A DNA stretch of 64,000 bases from Gnetum montanum (GCA_015680685.1 MNCI01008572.1:1214141-1278140); one strand, 5' to 3'. Shown: positions 11,847-23,673, numbered from the stretch's first letter. A program made the numbers and translations. Notes: generated from the letters alone by a model not told the origin.

Positions 11847-14128
11847 ATGACCATGCCTCTCCTACAACACTACGATAATGCCACCACTAACGAGGCAATT
11901 CATTGGAGAACCAATAGAATTGATGATGAAGATGAAGTCTGGAGTACTCAACCTTATGTAGGAGTCTCCTACATTTATGAACACCCCAACGATACTCAAA
12001 GACTCTCTTCATCCAACTCTAACACCTCTAGTGAGGATGAGACATCTCATAGAATGAGGAGGCCCGAAAGGCCTAGGACCTTCTCAATAACTAACAAGAA
12101 CTTACTTGGGGATGATTGGAAGACTTACAAAATTCATAACGAGTTTTACAATTCCTTTGCTTCCTCTACTCCTTCAACGTCAGATTGTGACATGGATGAT
12201 TATATTTCAAAGGATTGGTGTAGAACTAAAAATCAAGCTCACAAAGAAAATTAAGAACACCAACATGAACAAAGGCAACATCGTCGCAACACACGAAAGC
12301 ATAACTTACTTGATGACGACGAATCCCTACTAGCCACTACAAGCCTAAAGCAAATACAAGAGGCCATTTGAATCTCCCATAGGCATCGTAAAGAGAGTCG
12401 TCTACCCAGGCTCGATTTAAAAAACTTTCCTAATTTTTTAGGAGGCTATGACTTAGATCCGCATCAACATTTACAAGCCTTCTATGATGCCTACGCATGG
12501 AACAACATTGATAACAGTTGGAAAAAACTCAAGCTCTTCCCTATGACACTCATTGGCCAAGAAAAAGTATGGCATAGATCATTAAAACCAAATTCAATAC
12601 GATGTTGGCCAACAATGGTAGAAGCCTTTAATGAAATATATCAAACCTACACAAGAGTGTTGACCTTGAGAAAACAAATCCAATAGTGGAAACAAGCACA
12701 ACATGAATCCTTGGACATGGCCTTAGAAAGATATTATGCACTGTTAAACAACTATCCAGGCCATGAGTTCTCTGAAGAAAGGCTAATGTACCATATCATT
12801 GATGGGCTTCGTGATGAAACAAGAAAGACCCTAGGGATGTATGCCCAAGGACAACTATATGAACTACGAACCCATCAATTACAAGAGCTTATTAAGTGGG
12901 TAGCAAAAGAAGAAGGAGAAATGGCTAGTTGGGAGAGTGTTGAAAAACATCAATGGGACCAAAATCTCAACTTAACAAAGGTCCATACTCACAAAAAGGA
13001 GAAATGAACCTACCACAAGGGGAAAGAACCATCTTTGCTAGTACAACAATCATTAGATGAAATCAATGCAAAGATCAATAAGAGGCTAGAATGGATGCAT
13101 AAAAAGTGTGGAGAATATATCAATATTATTAGAGATAGATTTTTGACAACCCGAGAAGTAGGAAAAAATATCATTAGACAATTGGAAAGAACAAATGAAG
13201 GAAATAAGAGCTCAATTGCCAATCATACGTATGAATGCAACATTTTCCTGTACGATCACCCCAAGGGCCAATGCCCAATCTTATTACATTTATATGAGCA
13301 TTGGGAAAGCACGTTACATCCAGAGTTCATATAGAGATATTGTGTTCGATCATAGTGGCAACAATCCTAGTCGTGGGGGAAGCCACCCCTAAACTAGACA
13401 CACCCTTCATATCATCCGAATCCAAATGCTTATCTAGTCCAATACCATGTTTCTCCAACTAGGCCAATATAGTCTATCTCGCAGCATTATCATTCTCCTC
13501 AATACTATTAGCCCATGTCCTCAACACAACCATCGCTTTTGCACCTTACACTTCTTCTAATTTTCAACATTCTCATCCTTTCCCTCCTTCCACATTGCCA
13601 CCAACTGTTCCTAAGGTATCTGCACCACAGAAACAACCCCCGAACATTACTTGTGCTACTATTGCCAATAGCAGTGAGAGACCTTAGCAACATCAAAGGC
13701 ATCGCTTCTTTAGAAATGACCCTAGGAAGGGACAACACAATTCCAAGGCCACTACATCCTCCAACTCAGCATAAGTCCAACACTATGGTCCATCCTTCTC
13801 TTCGAACCTAATGCCTTGTGTTACTTCATCAGGGCCACCAATTAACACTCCAAAAATCATACGGCCCAATGAATATAGCCATGGAGAGTGACATCCTAAT
13901 CCTTGCATACCATCTTATGGTCCCAATTATCATAGTGGGTCAACTCGTTATCCAGAAACCACATCTTATAAATTTCCTGACTACACTTACTATAATGAAG
14001 TTTGTGAACCCCAATGCGGTAAGTATGATCAGGTCCCAATATTTCCAACATGCAAGGATCCTCATCTTCCATTTATTAATCCTTGCCATCCTCAACCATT
14101 TAGTTATGGGGGATATCCCCCATTCTAG
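11847..14128 (+). pseudogene. Gag of element A, unit 1 (broken)
   Basis: The structural Gag forms the virus-like particle and binds element RNA. The frame opens at ATG 11847 (MTMPLLQHYD) and stays open to a TAA at 12252; further in-frame pieces continue with NFLGGYDLDPHQHLQAFYDA, WKQAQHESLDMALERYYALL and LMYHIIDGLRDETRKTLGMY, the core retrotransposon Gag region. Near 13230-13275 lies a zinc-knuckle remnant, ECNIFLYDHPKGQCP, whose second cysteine is replaced. The tail is Pro/Ser/Tyr-rich and ends FSYGGYPPF before TAG at 14126. Several stops and at least one frameshift make it non-functional. No protease or pol follows. Confidence 0.75.
14099..14112 (+). promoter_or_regulatory. PPT-like sequence at the end of the coding region, unit 1
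   Basis: TTTAGTTATGGGGG closely resembles the 3' polypurine tract at 16091 (TTCAGTCGTGGGGG) but lies about 2 kb upstream, at the end of the Gag frame. It overlaps the 14-bp palindrome GGGGGATATCCCCC (14108-14121). Confidence 0.4.
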
Positions 14129-15499
14129 TAACAAGTAGGGTTAATAACCACTTTTTATTTTCTTTAGTTTTACAACTTTTTGTTTTCCAGTTTTTCAGTT
14201 TTCAATTTCTTGTTTTGTCATTTTATCTTTTGGTCTTTTTATGTTTTTGTAAGTAATCTCATCTACGAATAAAACACTCATGTGGATCATTGGTTGAGGT
14301 GTGTTCTATGTTATCGAGTCTCGAGTGATCAATTATGTGGACAGTGAGCCCATTACACCCACTCATCCATTCTACAAATAAGAGGTTCTATTCAAGGGTA
14401 CAATGATATTCTTGACATTCTTGAAACTTAAAAGTAATTTTGTGTTCATTGTACCCAGAATGAAGAAGGATGGACCAAGAGGGAATGATTAGGGTGTGAC
14501 ATCAAGGGGACTTGCGGATTCTCTTTGGTGAAATCTATGGGAGTTTTCATGCAACGTGGTTGTACTAAGATACTTGTAGATCTAATGAAAAATGGGAGTA
14601 AGAGTAATCAAAAGGAACTCAAAAATCCAAAGTTGTTCTAGGGGTTCCCACTGGAAAGACATGCACCTGTGCCTGAAGGTTGGTGGCTTCTCTAGATTCA
14701 GGAATCAAAAAGAAAAAAGAAAAAACAAAGGAAGTGCCACAAAACAAAAATCACTCCTCCCTTGAACAAAATGCCAAGTGATTGTACACCTTGTTGTTCT
14801 GGTACTCTCATAGTTGCTCATCATGGGATGAAACAATGCAGTGTCACTAATCAAAGGAATGGACTTGGTCCTGATCTTGGAATGATGGGTTAATGACACA
14901 TTAATCATGCTTTACATGCAGGATTCACTGTGCCCTGGGTCAGTTACCTCATGTCCCAATCTCTACAATCCCTTCTATAGTTCGTCTCATCTCACTGTTC
15001 GTGTAATTGTAGCTCGTGTCATGTGTAACGTAGAATTCTTACCTCATTCTGGTGATATTTACATGTGTGTGTTTTGTGGAACTAGTATGGTTTACATTTA
15101 ATCCTTCTAGTGCCTACAAACATTTTAAGGTGTGGTTACATAAGGGCATTATAGGTTGGAACCTTCTTTGGGGAGGATCCACTTGCGTGACTTTTGGAAT
15201 TTGTACTTGTTGCATACCACCACATCATCTTATACACTCTAATTACTTTATTTCCAAATCTATTCTTTCCTTTGTCATCATTTTATCAAACGTTCCTCAA
15301 AACCAGGTCCTTTTATGTGTCACCTAACAAACCAGGTCCAACATTAAACTTTTAGGGCAACTTCCTTGAAAAACATTTCTAACTATAAAATCACACTAAG
15401 AAAAGAATTCAACATTTATTAAAGGTAATTAGTAAGGTATGAAATCATTGAACCTTTTTTCACTAACCTTACTAACAATTGATCTTTGTGTGATTATAG
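14129..15499 (+). other. 3' non-coding region of element A, unit 1
   Basis: It starts with a T-rich tract and a good 5' splice-site-like GTAAGT at 14249. It carries a block GGGTGTGACATCAAGGGGA (14492-14510) and a block at 15141-15190 (TAAGGGCATTA ... TTTGGGGAGGA), both of which recur in elements B, C and D. I see no domain-bearing protein here. Confidence 0.5.
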
Positions 15500-15928
15500 A
15501 TGGCCCCTAAAAGAAGACAACAAAGAGAACCTTCTCAAGGTGCAACCAAATGACCAGGGAGAGGCAGAGGCCAAGGACTTCATGTAGAACATGTATAGTA
15601 GGAGGCACAATTATTCAGAATCCATCATGAAACTCTTGTTACTACATAATCTACCCAAGAAAAAGGTGCAGAGGTCAGGGCCCAAGCCTATGAAAAGGAA
15701 TGACAGCTGTTTGTGGCATGACGTGTTAAGGCCAATCAAGTGTTCCCATAGCTATCATGTCCATAGAAAGTGCTGACTCCATCAAACATTGGAACATCAG
15801 CATGGATAGCTCATAATCTATGGATAGAAGAGGAAAAACTTCAGGCACTTCTTCAACAGTATCAATCTCAGAAGCATGGAGCCCAAAACAAAGGAAAGAC
15901 ACCCATGGAGGAGCCATCACTACTGGGA
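15500..15928 (+). pseudogene. Small third ORF (ORF3) of element A, unit 1
   Basis: ATG at 15500 follows TGTGTGATTATAG, which resembles a 3' splice site. The frame begins MAPKRRQQREPSQGATK and later reads NIGTSAWIAHNLWIEEEKLQ and LLQQYQSQKHGAQNKGKTPM, with several TGA/TAG stops. The second unit keeps the same frame and most residues, and element B has a similar start (MAPKGK). Athila-group elements often have an env-like ORF at this position, expressed by splicing. This product is short, shows no membrane segment, and its function is unknown. Confidence 0.4.
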
Positions 15929-16090
15929 ATCCCATGAGTTCCACAATTTTTGTCATTTGTGTCTATGTCCAAATTTTGTTTAATTCTCCACTACAACATA
16001 AATAAATTCCTAGTCAGTCAATAATCCCATACCTATCCACTGTGTAGTCAATGGATCTTTTTCTCACTTTAACTCAAGGAGGATTTTTCA

Positions 16091-16106
16091 TTCAGTCGTG
16101 GGGGTA
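16091..16106 (+). promoter_or_regulatory. 3' polypurine tract, element A unit 1
   Basis: TTCAGTCGTGGGGGTA sits directly before LTR 2 and is preceded by a T-rich stretch (GGATTTTTCA), the usual arrangement for plus-strand DNA priming. Confidence 0.7.
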
Positions 16107-17004
16107 TGATGAGTCATGGTCTATCAGGCCCAGTTATCGAAGCCTTGTTATTAGAGCCCTGATACAAGATATGGTCTATTAGGCCTAGTTATCACACCCT
16201 CGATATCGCAGCGACGATATCACATCAGCCACGATATTGCGTCCGCCCTGTTATATCGTGTACACGATATCACAGCCTGCCTTAATTTCTATAAATAAGA
16301 GGTAGCTTTCCTTATTCTAGGAGTTAGTTCTTAGTTCCTTAGCTAAAATCTTGTAGTTTTATCATTCCAGAGTTAGAATAGTTCCCAATGTATGCCCGCA
16401 GTGTGGTGATTGTAATTGTATGGAATCCTTATTCGAGTGTGATGTACTTGGACATGCACATGACCGGAAATAAAGATTGAGATTACTTCATCATTATAGC
16501 ATTCACTTAGTTTAATTATTTACTACTTTCTTAGTTAATATTATCTTCATCCTAAACTCCTATTAAACGTGGAATGAGTACGACTTGATCTCAAGCATTT
16601 AAGTGTGACTACTTGGCAACCCAGTAGCGTACCTAGGATCTACGCTTGGTAATCCCAGTGGTAGTCGTGCACAAAGTCCAAGATGTGTACAGATGATTAA
16701 GGAATGAATACTCATCGTACTTAGGCTAGCTTAGATCCTCTCTCACCCTTTCTCTCTTAGCTTAGTTAATATTACCTTCCATTACACCCAGGAGTAGCAT
16801 TAGCATAGGAACACATCATACAACTCACTCTGGACTAAACCATACGTGACAAGTTAACAGTAGTCCAGATGGGAAGATAGTGAACTATGAACTAAGGATA
16901 ACTATCTAGATACCACAGCTAGTCCATTTGCGAAGTTTGACCAGATCATGCATGAAACGCTCATATTCGTATGGTTGAGTGTAGGGGTACCTTGTCACTC
17001 ATAA
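16107..17004 (+). repeat. Element A, LTR 2 (shared middle LTR)
   Basis: 898 bp, starting TGATGAGT and ending ACTCATAA, so its last dinucleotide is AA rather than CA. U3 carries five CGATATCG-type boxes (16201, 16215, 16232, 16251, 16265) and TATAAATA at 16290, again 25 bp after the last box. A polypurine tract lies upstream and a primer-binding site downstream. Its U3 follows the LTR 3 pattern, not the LTR 1 pattern. Confidence 0.9.
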
Positions 17005-17005
17005 T

Positions 17006-17024
17006 TGGCGCTGTTGCTGGGGAT
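17006..17024 (+). promoter_or_regulatory. Primer-binding site (tRNA-Asp type), element A unit 2
   Basis: TGGCGCTGTTGCTGGGGAT directly follows LTR 2 and is closer to the tRNA-Asp complement than the unit 1 site. The few differences from the canonical site are transitions. Confidence 0.8.
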
Positions 17025-17140
17025 GGTGCAAGTTATCTAGATTTGTTATATCATTCAAGGTCACTGTATAGGAATTAATGATATATCTTTTAGAAATAAG
17101 TAATTAAAAAAGTTACATATAAATTCACACACAATTTCAT

Positions 17141-19418
17141 GACCATGCCTCTCCTACAACACTACGATAATACCACCACTAATGAGGCAATTCATTAGAG
17201 AACCAATAGAATTGATGATGAAGATGAATTCTGGAGTACTCAACCTTATGCAAGAGTCACCTATGTTTATGAACACCCCAACGATACTCAAAGACTTTCT
17301 TCATCCAACTCTGACACCGCTAGTGAGGATGATACATCCCATAGAACGAGGAGGCCTGAAAGGCCTAGGACCTTCTTAATAACTAACAAGAACTTACTTG
17401 GGGATGATTGGAAGACTTACAAAATTCATAACGATTTTTACAGTTCCTTCACTTCCTCTACTCCTTCAACGTCAGATTGTGACATGGATGACTATCTTTC
17501 AAGGGATCAACGTAGAACTAAAAATCAAGCTCACAAAGAAAATCAAGAATGCTAACATGAACAAAGGCAACATCATCCCAACACATGAAAGCATAACTTA
17601 CTTGATGATGATGAATCCCTACTAGCCACTACAAGCCTAATGCAAATACAAGAGGCTGCTTGAATCTCCTATAGGCATCGTAAAGAGAGCCGTCTACCCA
17701 GGCTCGATTTAAACAACTTCCCTAATTTCTCAGAAGGCTATGACTTAGATCCACATCAACATTTACAAGCCTTCTATGATGCCTACGCATGGAACAACAT
17801 TGATAACGGTTGGAAAAAACTCAAGCTCTCCCCTATGACACTCATTGGATAAGCAAAAGTATGGTATAGATCATTAAAACCAAATTCAATACGACGTTGG
17901 CCAACAATGGTAGAAGACTTTAATGAAAGATATCAAACCTACGCAAGAGTGTCGACCTTGAGGAAACAAATCCAAAAGTGGAAACAAGCACAACATGAAC
18001 CCTTATACATGGCCTTAGAAAGATATTATGCACTGTTAAACAACTATCTAGGCCATGAGTTCTTTGAAGAAAGGCTAATGTACCATATCATTGATGGGCT
18101 TTGTGATGAAATAAGAAAGACCCTAGGGATGTATGCCCAAGGAAAACTATACGAACTACGAATGCATTAATTATAAGAGCTTATTAAGTGGGTAGCAAAA
18201 GAAGAAGGAGAAATGGCTAGATGGGAGAGTGTTGAAAAACATCACTAGGACCAAAATCTCAACTTAACAAAGGTCCATAATCATGAAAAGGAGAAATGAA
18301 CCTACCACAAGGGGAAAGAACCATCTTTGCTGGTACAACAATCATTAGATGAAATCAAGGCAAAGATCAATAAGAGGCTAGAATGGATGCATAAAAAGTG
18401 TGGGGAATATATCAATATTATTAGAGATAGAGTTTTGACAACCCGAGAAGTAGGAAAAAATATCATTAGATAATTGGAAAGAATGGATGAAGGAAATAAG
18501 AGCTCAACTACCAATCATACGTATGAATGCAACATTTTCCTATACAATCACCCCAAGGGCCAATGTCCAATCTTGTTACATTTATATGAGCATTGGGGAA
18601 TCATGTTACATCTAGAGTTCATACAGAAATATTTTGTTCGATCACAGTGGCAACAATCCTAGTCATGGGGGAAGCCACCCCTAAACTAGAGACATCCTTC
18701 ATATCATCCGAATCCAAATGCTTATCTAGTCCAATACCCTGTTTCTCCAACTAGGCCAACATACTCTATCTTGCAGCATTATCATTCTCCTCAATACTAT
18801 CAGCCCATGTCCTAAACAAAACCATCGCCTTGTGCACCTTACACTTCTAATTTTCAACATTCTCATCCTTTCCCTCCTTCTACATCTCCACCAACTATTC
18901 CTAAGGTATCTACACCACAGCAACAACCTCCAAGCATTACTTGTGCTACTATTGCCAACAGCAGTGAGAGACCTCAGCAACATCGAAGGCATCCCTTCTT
19001 TAGAAATGATCCTAGGAAGGGACAACACAATTCCAAGGCCACTGCTTCCTCCAACTCATATCAAGTCCAACACTATAGTGCATCCTTCTCTTCAAACCCA
19101 ACACCTTGTGTTACTTCATCAGGGCCACCAATTAACACTCCAACAACCATACGGCCCAATGAATACAACCATGGAGAGCGACATCCTAATCCTTGCATAC
19201 CATCTTATGATCCCAATTATCATAGTGGGTCAACTCGTTATCCAAAAACCACATCTTATAAATTGTCCCACTACACTTACTATAATCAAGTCTGTGAACC
19301 CCAATGGCGTAAGTATGACTTGGTCCCAATATTTTCAACATGCAAGGATCCTCATCTTTCATTTATTAATCCTTGCCATCCTCAACCATTTAGTTATGGG
19401 GGATATCCCCCATTCTAG
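17141..19418 (+). pseudogene. Gag of element A, unit 2 (broken)
   Basis: This parallels the unit 1 Gag throughout. The start ATG (17141, MTMPLL) is kept, but an early stop (CATTAG at about 17192) cuts it. Downstream pieces match: WKQAQHEPLYMALERYYALL, LMYHIIDGLCDEIRKTLGMY, a knuckle remnant ECNIFLYNHPKGQCP, and the terminal FSYGGYPPF followed by TAG. Its stops mostly differ from those in unit 1, so the two units decayed independently. No protease or pol follows. Confidence 0.75.
19389..19402 (+). promoter_or_regulatory. PPT-like sequence at the end of the coding region, unit 2
   Basis: TTTAGTTATGGGGG, identical to the unit 1 copy and again overlapping the palindrome GGGGGATATCCCCC (19398-19411). 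Confidence 0.4.
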
Positions 19419-20777
19419 TAACAAGTAGGGTTAATAACCACTTTTTATTTTCTTTAGTTTTACAACTTTTTGTTTTCCAGTTTTTTAGTTTTCAATTCCT
19501 TGTTTTGTCATTTTATCTTTTTGTCTTTTTATGTTTTTGTAAGTAGTCTCATCTATGAATAAAACACTCATGTGGCTCGTTGGTTGAGGTGTGTTCTATG
19601 TTATTGAGTCTCTAGTGATCAATTATGTGGACAATGAGCCCATTACACCCGCTCATCCATTCTACAAATAAGAGGTTCTGTTCGAGGGTACAGTGATATT
19701 CTTGACATTCTTGAAACTTAAAATTAATTTTGTGTTCATTCTACCCAGAATGAAGAAGGATGGACCAAGAGGAAATGATTAGGGTGTGACATCAAGGGGA
19801 CTTGTGGATTCTCTTTGGTGACATCTGTGGGAGTTGTCATGCAATGTGGTTATACTAAGATCCTAGTAGATCTAATGAAAAATGGGAGTAAGAGTAATCA
19901 AAAGGCACTTAAGAATCCAATGTTGTTCTAGGGGGTCCCACTGGAAAGACATGCACCCATGCCTGAAGGTTGGCGGCTTCTCTAGATTCAGTAGTAAAAA
20001 GAATAATAAAGGAAGTGCCACAAAAAAGAAATCACTACTCCCTTGAACAAAATGTCAAGTGATCATATGCCTTGTTGTTTTGGTACTCTCATAGTTGCTC
20101 ATCATGGGATGAAACAATGCAATGTCACTGATCAAAGGAATGGACTTGATCTTGATCTTGGAACGATGGGTTAATGACACATTAATCATGCTTTAGACAC
20201 AAGATTCATTGTGCCCTGGGTCAGTTACCTCATGTCCCAATCTCTATCCCTTCTATAGTTCATCTCATCTCACTGTTCGTGTAATTGTAGCTCGTGTTGT
20301 GTGTAATGTAGAATTCTTACCTCATTCCAGTGATATTTACATGTGTGTGTTTTGTGGAACTAGTGTGGATTATATTTAACCCTTCTAGTGCCTACAAACA
20401 TTTTAAGATGTGGTTACGTAAGGGCATTATAGGTTGGAACCTGCTTTGGGGAGGACCCACTTGCGTGACTTTTGGAATTTGTACTTATTGCATACCACCA
20501 CATCATCTTATATCCTCTAATTACTTTATTGCCAAATCTATTCTTTCCTTTATCATCATTTTATCAAACGTTCCTCAAAACCAGGTCCTTTTATGTGTCA
20601 CCTAACAAACCAGGTCCGACATTAAACTTTTAGGGCAACTTCCTTGAAAAACATTTCTAATTGTAAAATCACACTAAGCAAAGAATTCAATATTTATTAA
20701 AGGTAATGAGTAAGGTATGAAATCATTGAACTTTTTTTCACTAACCTTACTAACAATTGATCTTTGTGTGATTATAG
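19419..20777 (+). other. 3' non-coding region of element A, unit 2
   Basis: Colinear with 14129-15499. The conserved blocks are at 19782-19800 and 20419-20468, and the GTAAGT at 19539 is kept. No protein domain is visible. Confidence 0.5.
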
Positions 20778-21210
20778 ATGGCCCCTAAAAGAAGACAACA
20801 AGGAGGACCTTCTCAAGGTGCAACCAAATGACCAGGGGGAGGTAGAGGCCAAGGACTTCATGCAGAACATGTAGAGTAGGAAGCACAATCATTCAGCATC
20901 CATCATGAAACTCCTATTACTACATAATCTACCCAAGCAAAAGGTGGAGAGGTCAAGTCCCAAGCCTATGAAAAGGAATGACGACTGTTTATGGCATGAC
21001 ATGTTAAGGCCAATAAAGTGTTCCCATAGCTATCATGTCCATAGAAAGTGCTAACTCCATCAAACATTGGAACATCAGCATGGACAGCTCATAATCTATG
21101 GATAGAAGAGGAGAAACTTTAGGTACTTCTTCAACAGTATCAATCTTAGAAGCCTGGAGCCCAAAACAAAGGAAAGACACCCATGGAGGAGCCACCACTA
21201 CCAGGAACCC
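20778..21210 (+). pseudogene. Small third ORF (ORF3) of element A, unit 2
   Basis: ATG at 20778 follows TGTGTGATTATAG exactly as in unit 1. The frame reads MAPKRRQQGGPSQGATK, PGGGRGQGLHAEHVE, NIGTSAWTAHNLWIEEEKL and NKGKTPMEEPPLPG, broken by several stops, some at the same codons as in unit 1 and some not. The product is unknown, basic and Gln-rich. Confidence 0.4.
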
Positions 21211-21368
21211 CATGAGTTCCACAAGTTTTTTCTTTTGTGTGTGTGTACAAATTTTGTTTAATTCTCCACTACAGCATAAATAAATTTCTAGTCAGTCAAT
21301 AATCCCATACCTATCCACTATGTAATCAATGGATCTTGTTCTCACTTTAACTTGAGGAGGAGTTTTCA

Positions 21369-21384
21369 TTCAGTCGTGGGGGTA
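21369..21384 (+). promoter_or_regulatory. 3' polypurine tract, element A unit 2
   Basis: TTCAGTCGTGGGGGTA directly before LTR 3, identical to the unit 1 tract. Confidence 0.7.
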
Positions 21385-22305
21385 TGATGAGTCATGGTCT
21401 ATTAGGCCCAGTTATCAGAGCCCTATTATCGGAGCCTTGATACAATATATGGTCTATTAGGCCTAGTTATCAGACCCTCAATATTGCAGTGATGATATCA
21501 CATCAGCCATGATATCATGTCCACCCCGCAATATCACGTATGCGATATCGTGGCCTGCCTCAATTTCTATAAATAAGAGGTAGTGTTCCTTGTTCTAGGA
21601 GTTAGTTCTTAGTTCCTTAGCTAAACTCTTGTAGTTTTATCATTCCAAAGTTAGAATAGTTCCCAATGTATGCCAGCAGTGTGGTGATTGTAATTGTACA
21701 GCATCCTTATTCGAGTGTGACGTACTTGGACACACACATGACCAAAAATAAATATTGAGATTACTTCATCATTGCTGCATTCACTTAGTTTAATCAATTA
21801 ATTATTTATTTAATTATTATTTACTACTTTCTTAGTTAATATTCTCTTCACCCTAAACTCCTATTAAACACGAAATGAGTACAACTTAATCTCGAGCATT
21901 TAAGTGTGACTACTTGGCAACCTAGTAGCGTACCTAGGATCTGCGCTTGGTAATCCCAGTGGTAGTCATGCATGAAGTCCAAGATGTTTATGGATGATTA
22001 AGGAATGGATACTCATCACACTTAGGCTATCTTAGATCCTCTCTCATCCTTTCTCTCTTATCTTAGTTAATATTACCTTCCATTACACCTAGGAGTAGCA
22101 TTAGCATAAGAACACATCATACACCTCACTCTGGACTAAACCATACATGACAAGTTAACACTAGTCCAGATGAGAAGATAGTGAACTGTGATCTAAGGAT
22201 AACCATCTAGATACCAAAACTAGTCCGTCTGCAGAGTTCGACCAGATCATGCATGAAACACTCGTATTCGTATGGTTGAGTGTATGGGTACCTTGCCACT
22301 CATCA
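21385..22305 (+). repeat. Element A, LTR 3
   Basis: 921 bp, TGATGAGT...ACTCATCA. Boxes start at 21479, 21493, 21510, 21529 and 21543 (steps 14, 17, 19, 14, the same as LTR 2). The last is 25 bp before TATAAATA at 21568. Most boxes have lost CpG (CAATATTG, TGATATCA); only the last is intact. It is followed by the duplicated target bases CCCAT. Confidence 0.9.
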
Positions 22306-22310
22306 CCCAT

Positions 22311-23673
22311 GGTGCATATAATTCTAAGTAGTAATGTCAAATGATGAAATTGCATAAATAGTGTTTCTATTGTTAGGTGTTTATTACTTCCAACAATTCA
22401 AGATTCAAATTTTAGGATTGAATCATGCAAAATATTCATAGGCAAGGAGGCCAAATTTTAGATTGTTGATATTATTGCAAAGCATATTTGGATTGAAATT
22501 TTTTAATAAAGTGTCAAATGTAAAAAAATAATAATAATAAAAATTGTATGAATGAGATTAAGATGTAATGGGCATAATTTTGGCTAGTGCACATGCATGA
22601 GGGGGTGTCCCAATCAAGACCAAAAAGGAGTTTGCCCTACTTTAGCAGCCACCCTAGGACTAAGGTGCATTGTACACTAAAGATAAAAGATAGACAAAGA
22701 AGCTAATCCAATGCAGAAAATTTTCTACAACTTAGATTGACATAGGAGCTCATACTTACTATTTTAGTGCATAGTTAAAATCCACACCATTCTCAAGGTT
22801 CATTAATAAGTTGGAAACTAAATAAGAAAACATTCGAGCTTGCATCAATGAGAACTTCCAATTGTTCTTTGATAGGTCCATCAGCTCTTCTTTATTGATT
22901 GTTGCTACTTTTATTTTCTGCATAGTAATTTGTAACATCCTATCTATTTGTTGTTTTTTGTGGAAGCAAAACAACTTCTAGGATAAAATTTGGGAGCACC
23001 AGCCCCTTCCATAGACTCGATCATGATTTCATCACCTATGCATGGGATCTCAACACGCAACAAGAAGTGGAAGCTAAAGGCTAGTGTTAAGCTATTAAAG
23101 CTAAGGCAAAGTTTGTATCCTCACCTTTGAATTGTGGAATTGTGCAACTACTGGGCTTACCTTCATTGCACTTTGGACATCACAAAGGTTATGGAATACA
23201 CTGATGGACTTACATAGGTGTGCTCATATTCTTTGTTTTCTTTATAGTAGTGTTTTAGAATTCTACCAATCTTCACCAATGCTACGAATATTCTCCAAAT
23301 AATCACATTATCAAATACTAATTTTTTGACTCCATTATACTTTGAAAAATCAACAAATATTTATGAATATTGAGAATTTCCCAAATGTGTCAAAAATTAC
23401 TAATATTAACACATTCAAAATTATTATTCTAATATACTCTAAAACATGGTTACCATCAACTTAGATTTAGTCTAGTTTTTTTTAGTAGTTCTTATTTATA
23501 TTATTTACAAAGTGTAGTATATATTGTACAAGTATCCAACAATAGATTTCACTACACTACAATTTGGTGGTGTGTTGAATTGATGTTTGTTCATAAGAAA
23601 ATAAGAAATGAGAAAGTTCATATTTTTGTTTATGAATGAATAGAGTAAACAAATTTATGGTCACTTTGGCCAT
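22311..23673. other. Intergenic sequence between elements A and B
   Basis: No gene is supported. About 22380-22620 resembles the minus strand of 9050-9360, indicating a dispersed repeat. The rest is AT-rich with no domain that I recognise. Confidence 0.4.

Larger units (their letters stand above)
10774..22310 (+). mobile_element. Three-LTR composite of a non-autonomous Athila/Tat-like retrotransposon (element A)
   Basis: The order is LTR (10779-11712), internal region, LTR (16107-17004), internal region, LTR (21385-22305). The outer ends are flanked by the same 5 bases, CCCAT (10774-10778 and 22306-22310), so the whole 11.5 kb occupies one insertion site. Each internal region is about 4.4 kb, starts with a tRNA-Asp-type primer-binding site, holds a gag reading frame and ends in a polypurine tract. 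Protease, reverse transcriptase and integrase are absent from both. The middle LTR serves as the 3' LTR of one unit and the 5' LTR of the next. Unequal recombination between LTRs of one original insertion is the simplest explanation. Confidence 0.88.

Noticed and set aside
13515-14138. Hydrophobic-looking open frames in element A (also 18832-19428)
   Set aside because: They are out-of-frame readings of the Pro/Ser-rich Gag tail; the Gag frame matches between units and ends at FSYGGYPPF.
23669-23673. Target-site duplication for element B
   Set aside because: GCCAT and ACCTT agree at only three of five positions, no better than chance would often give.
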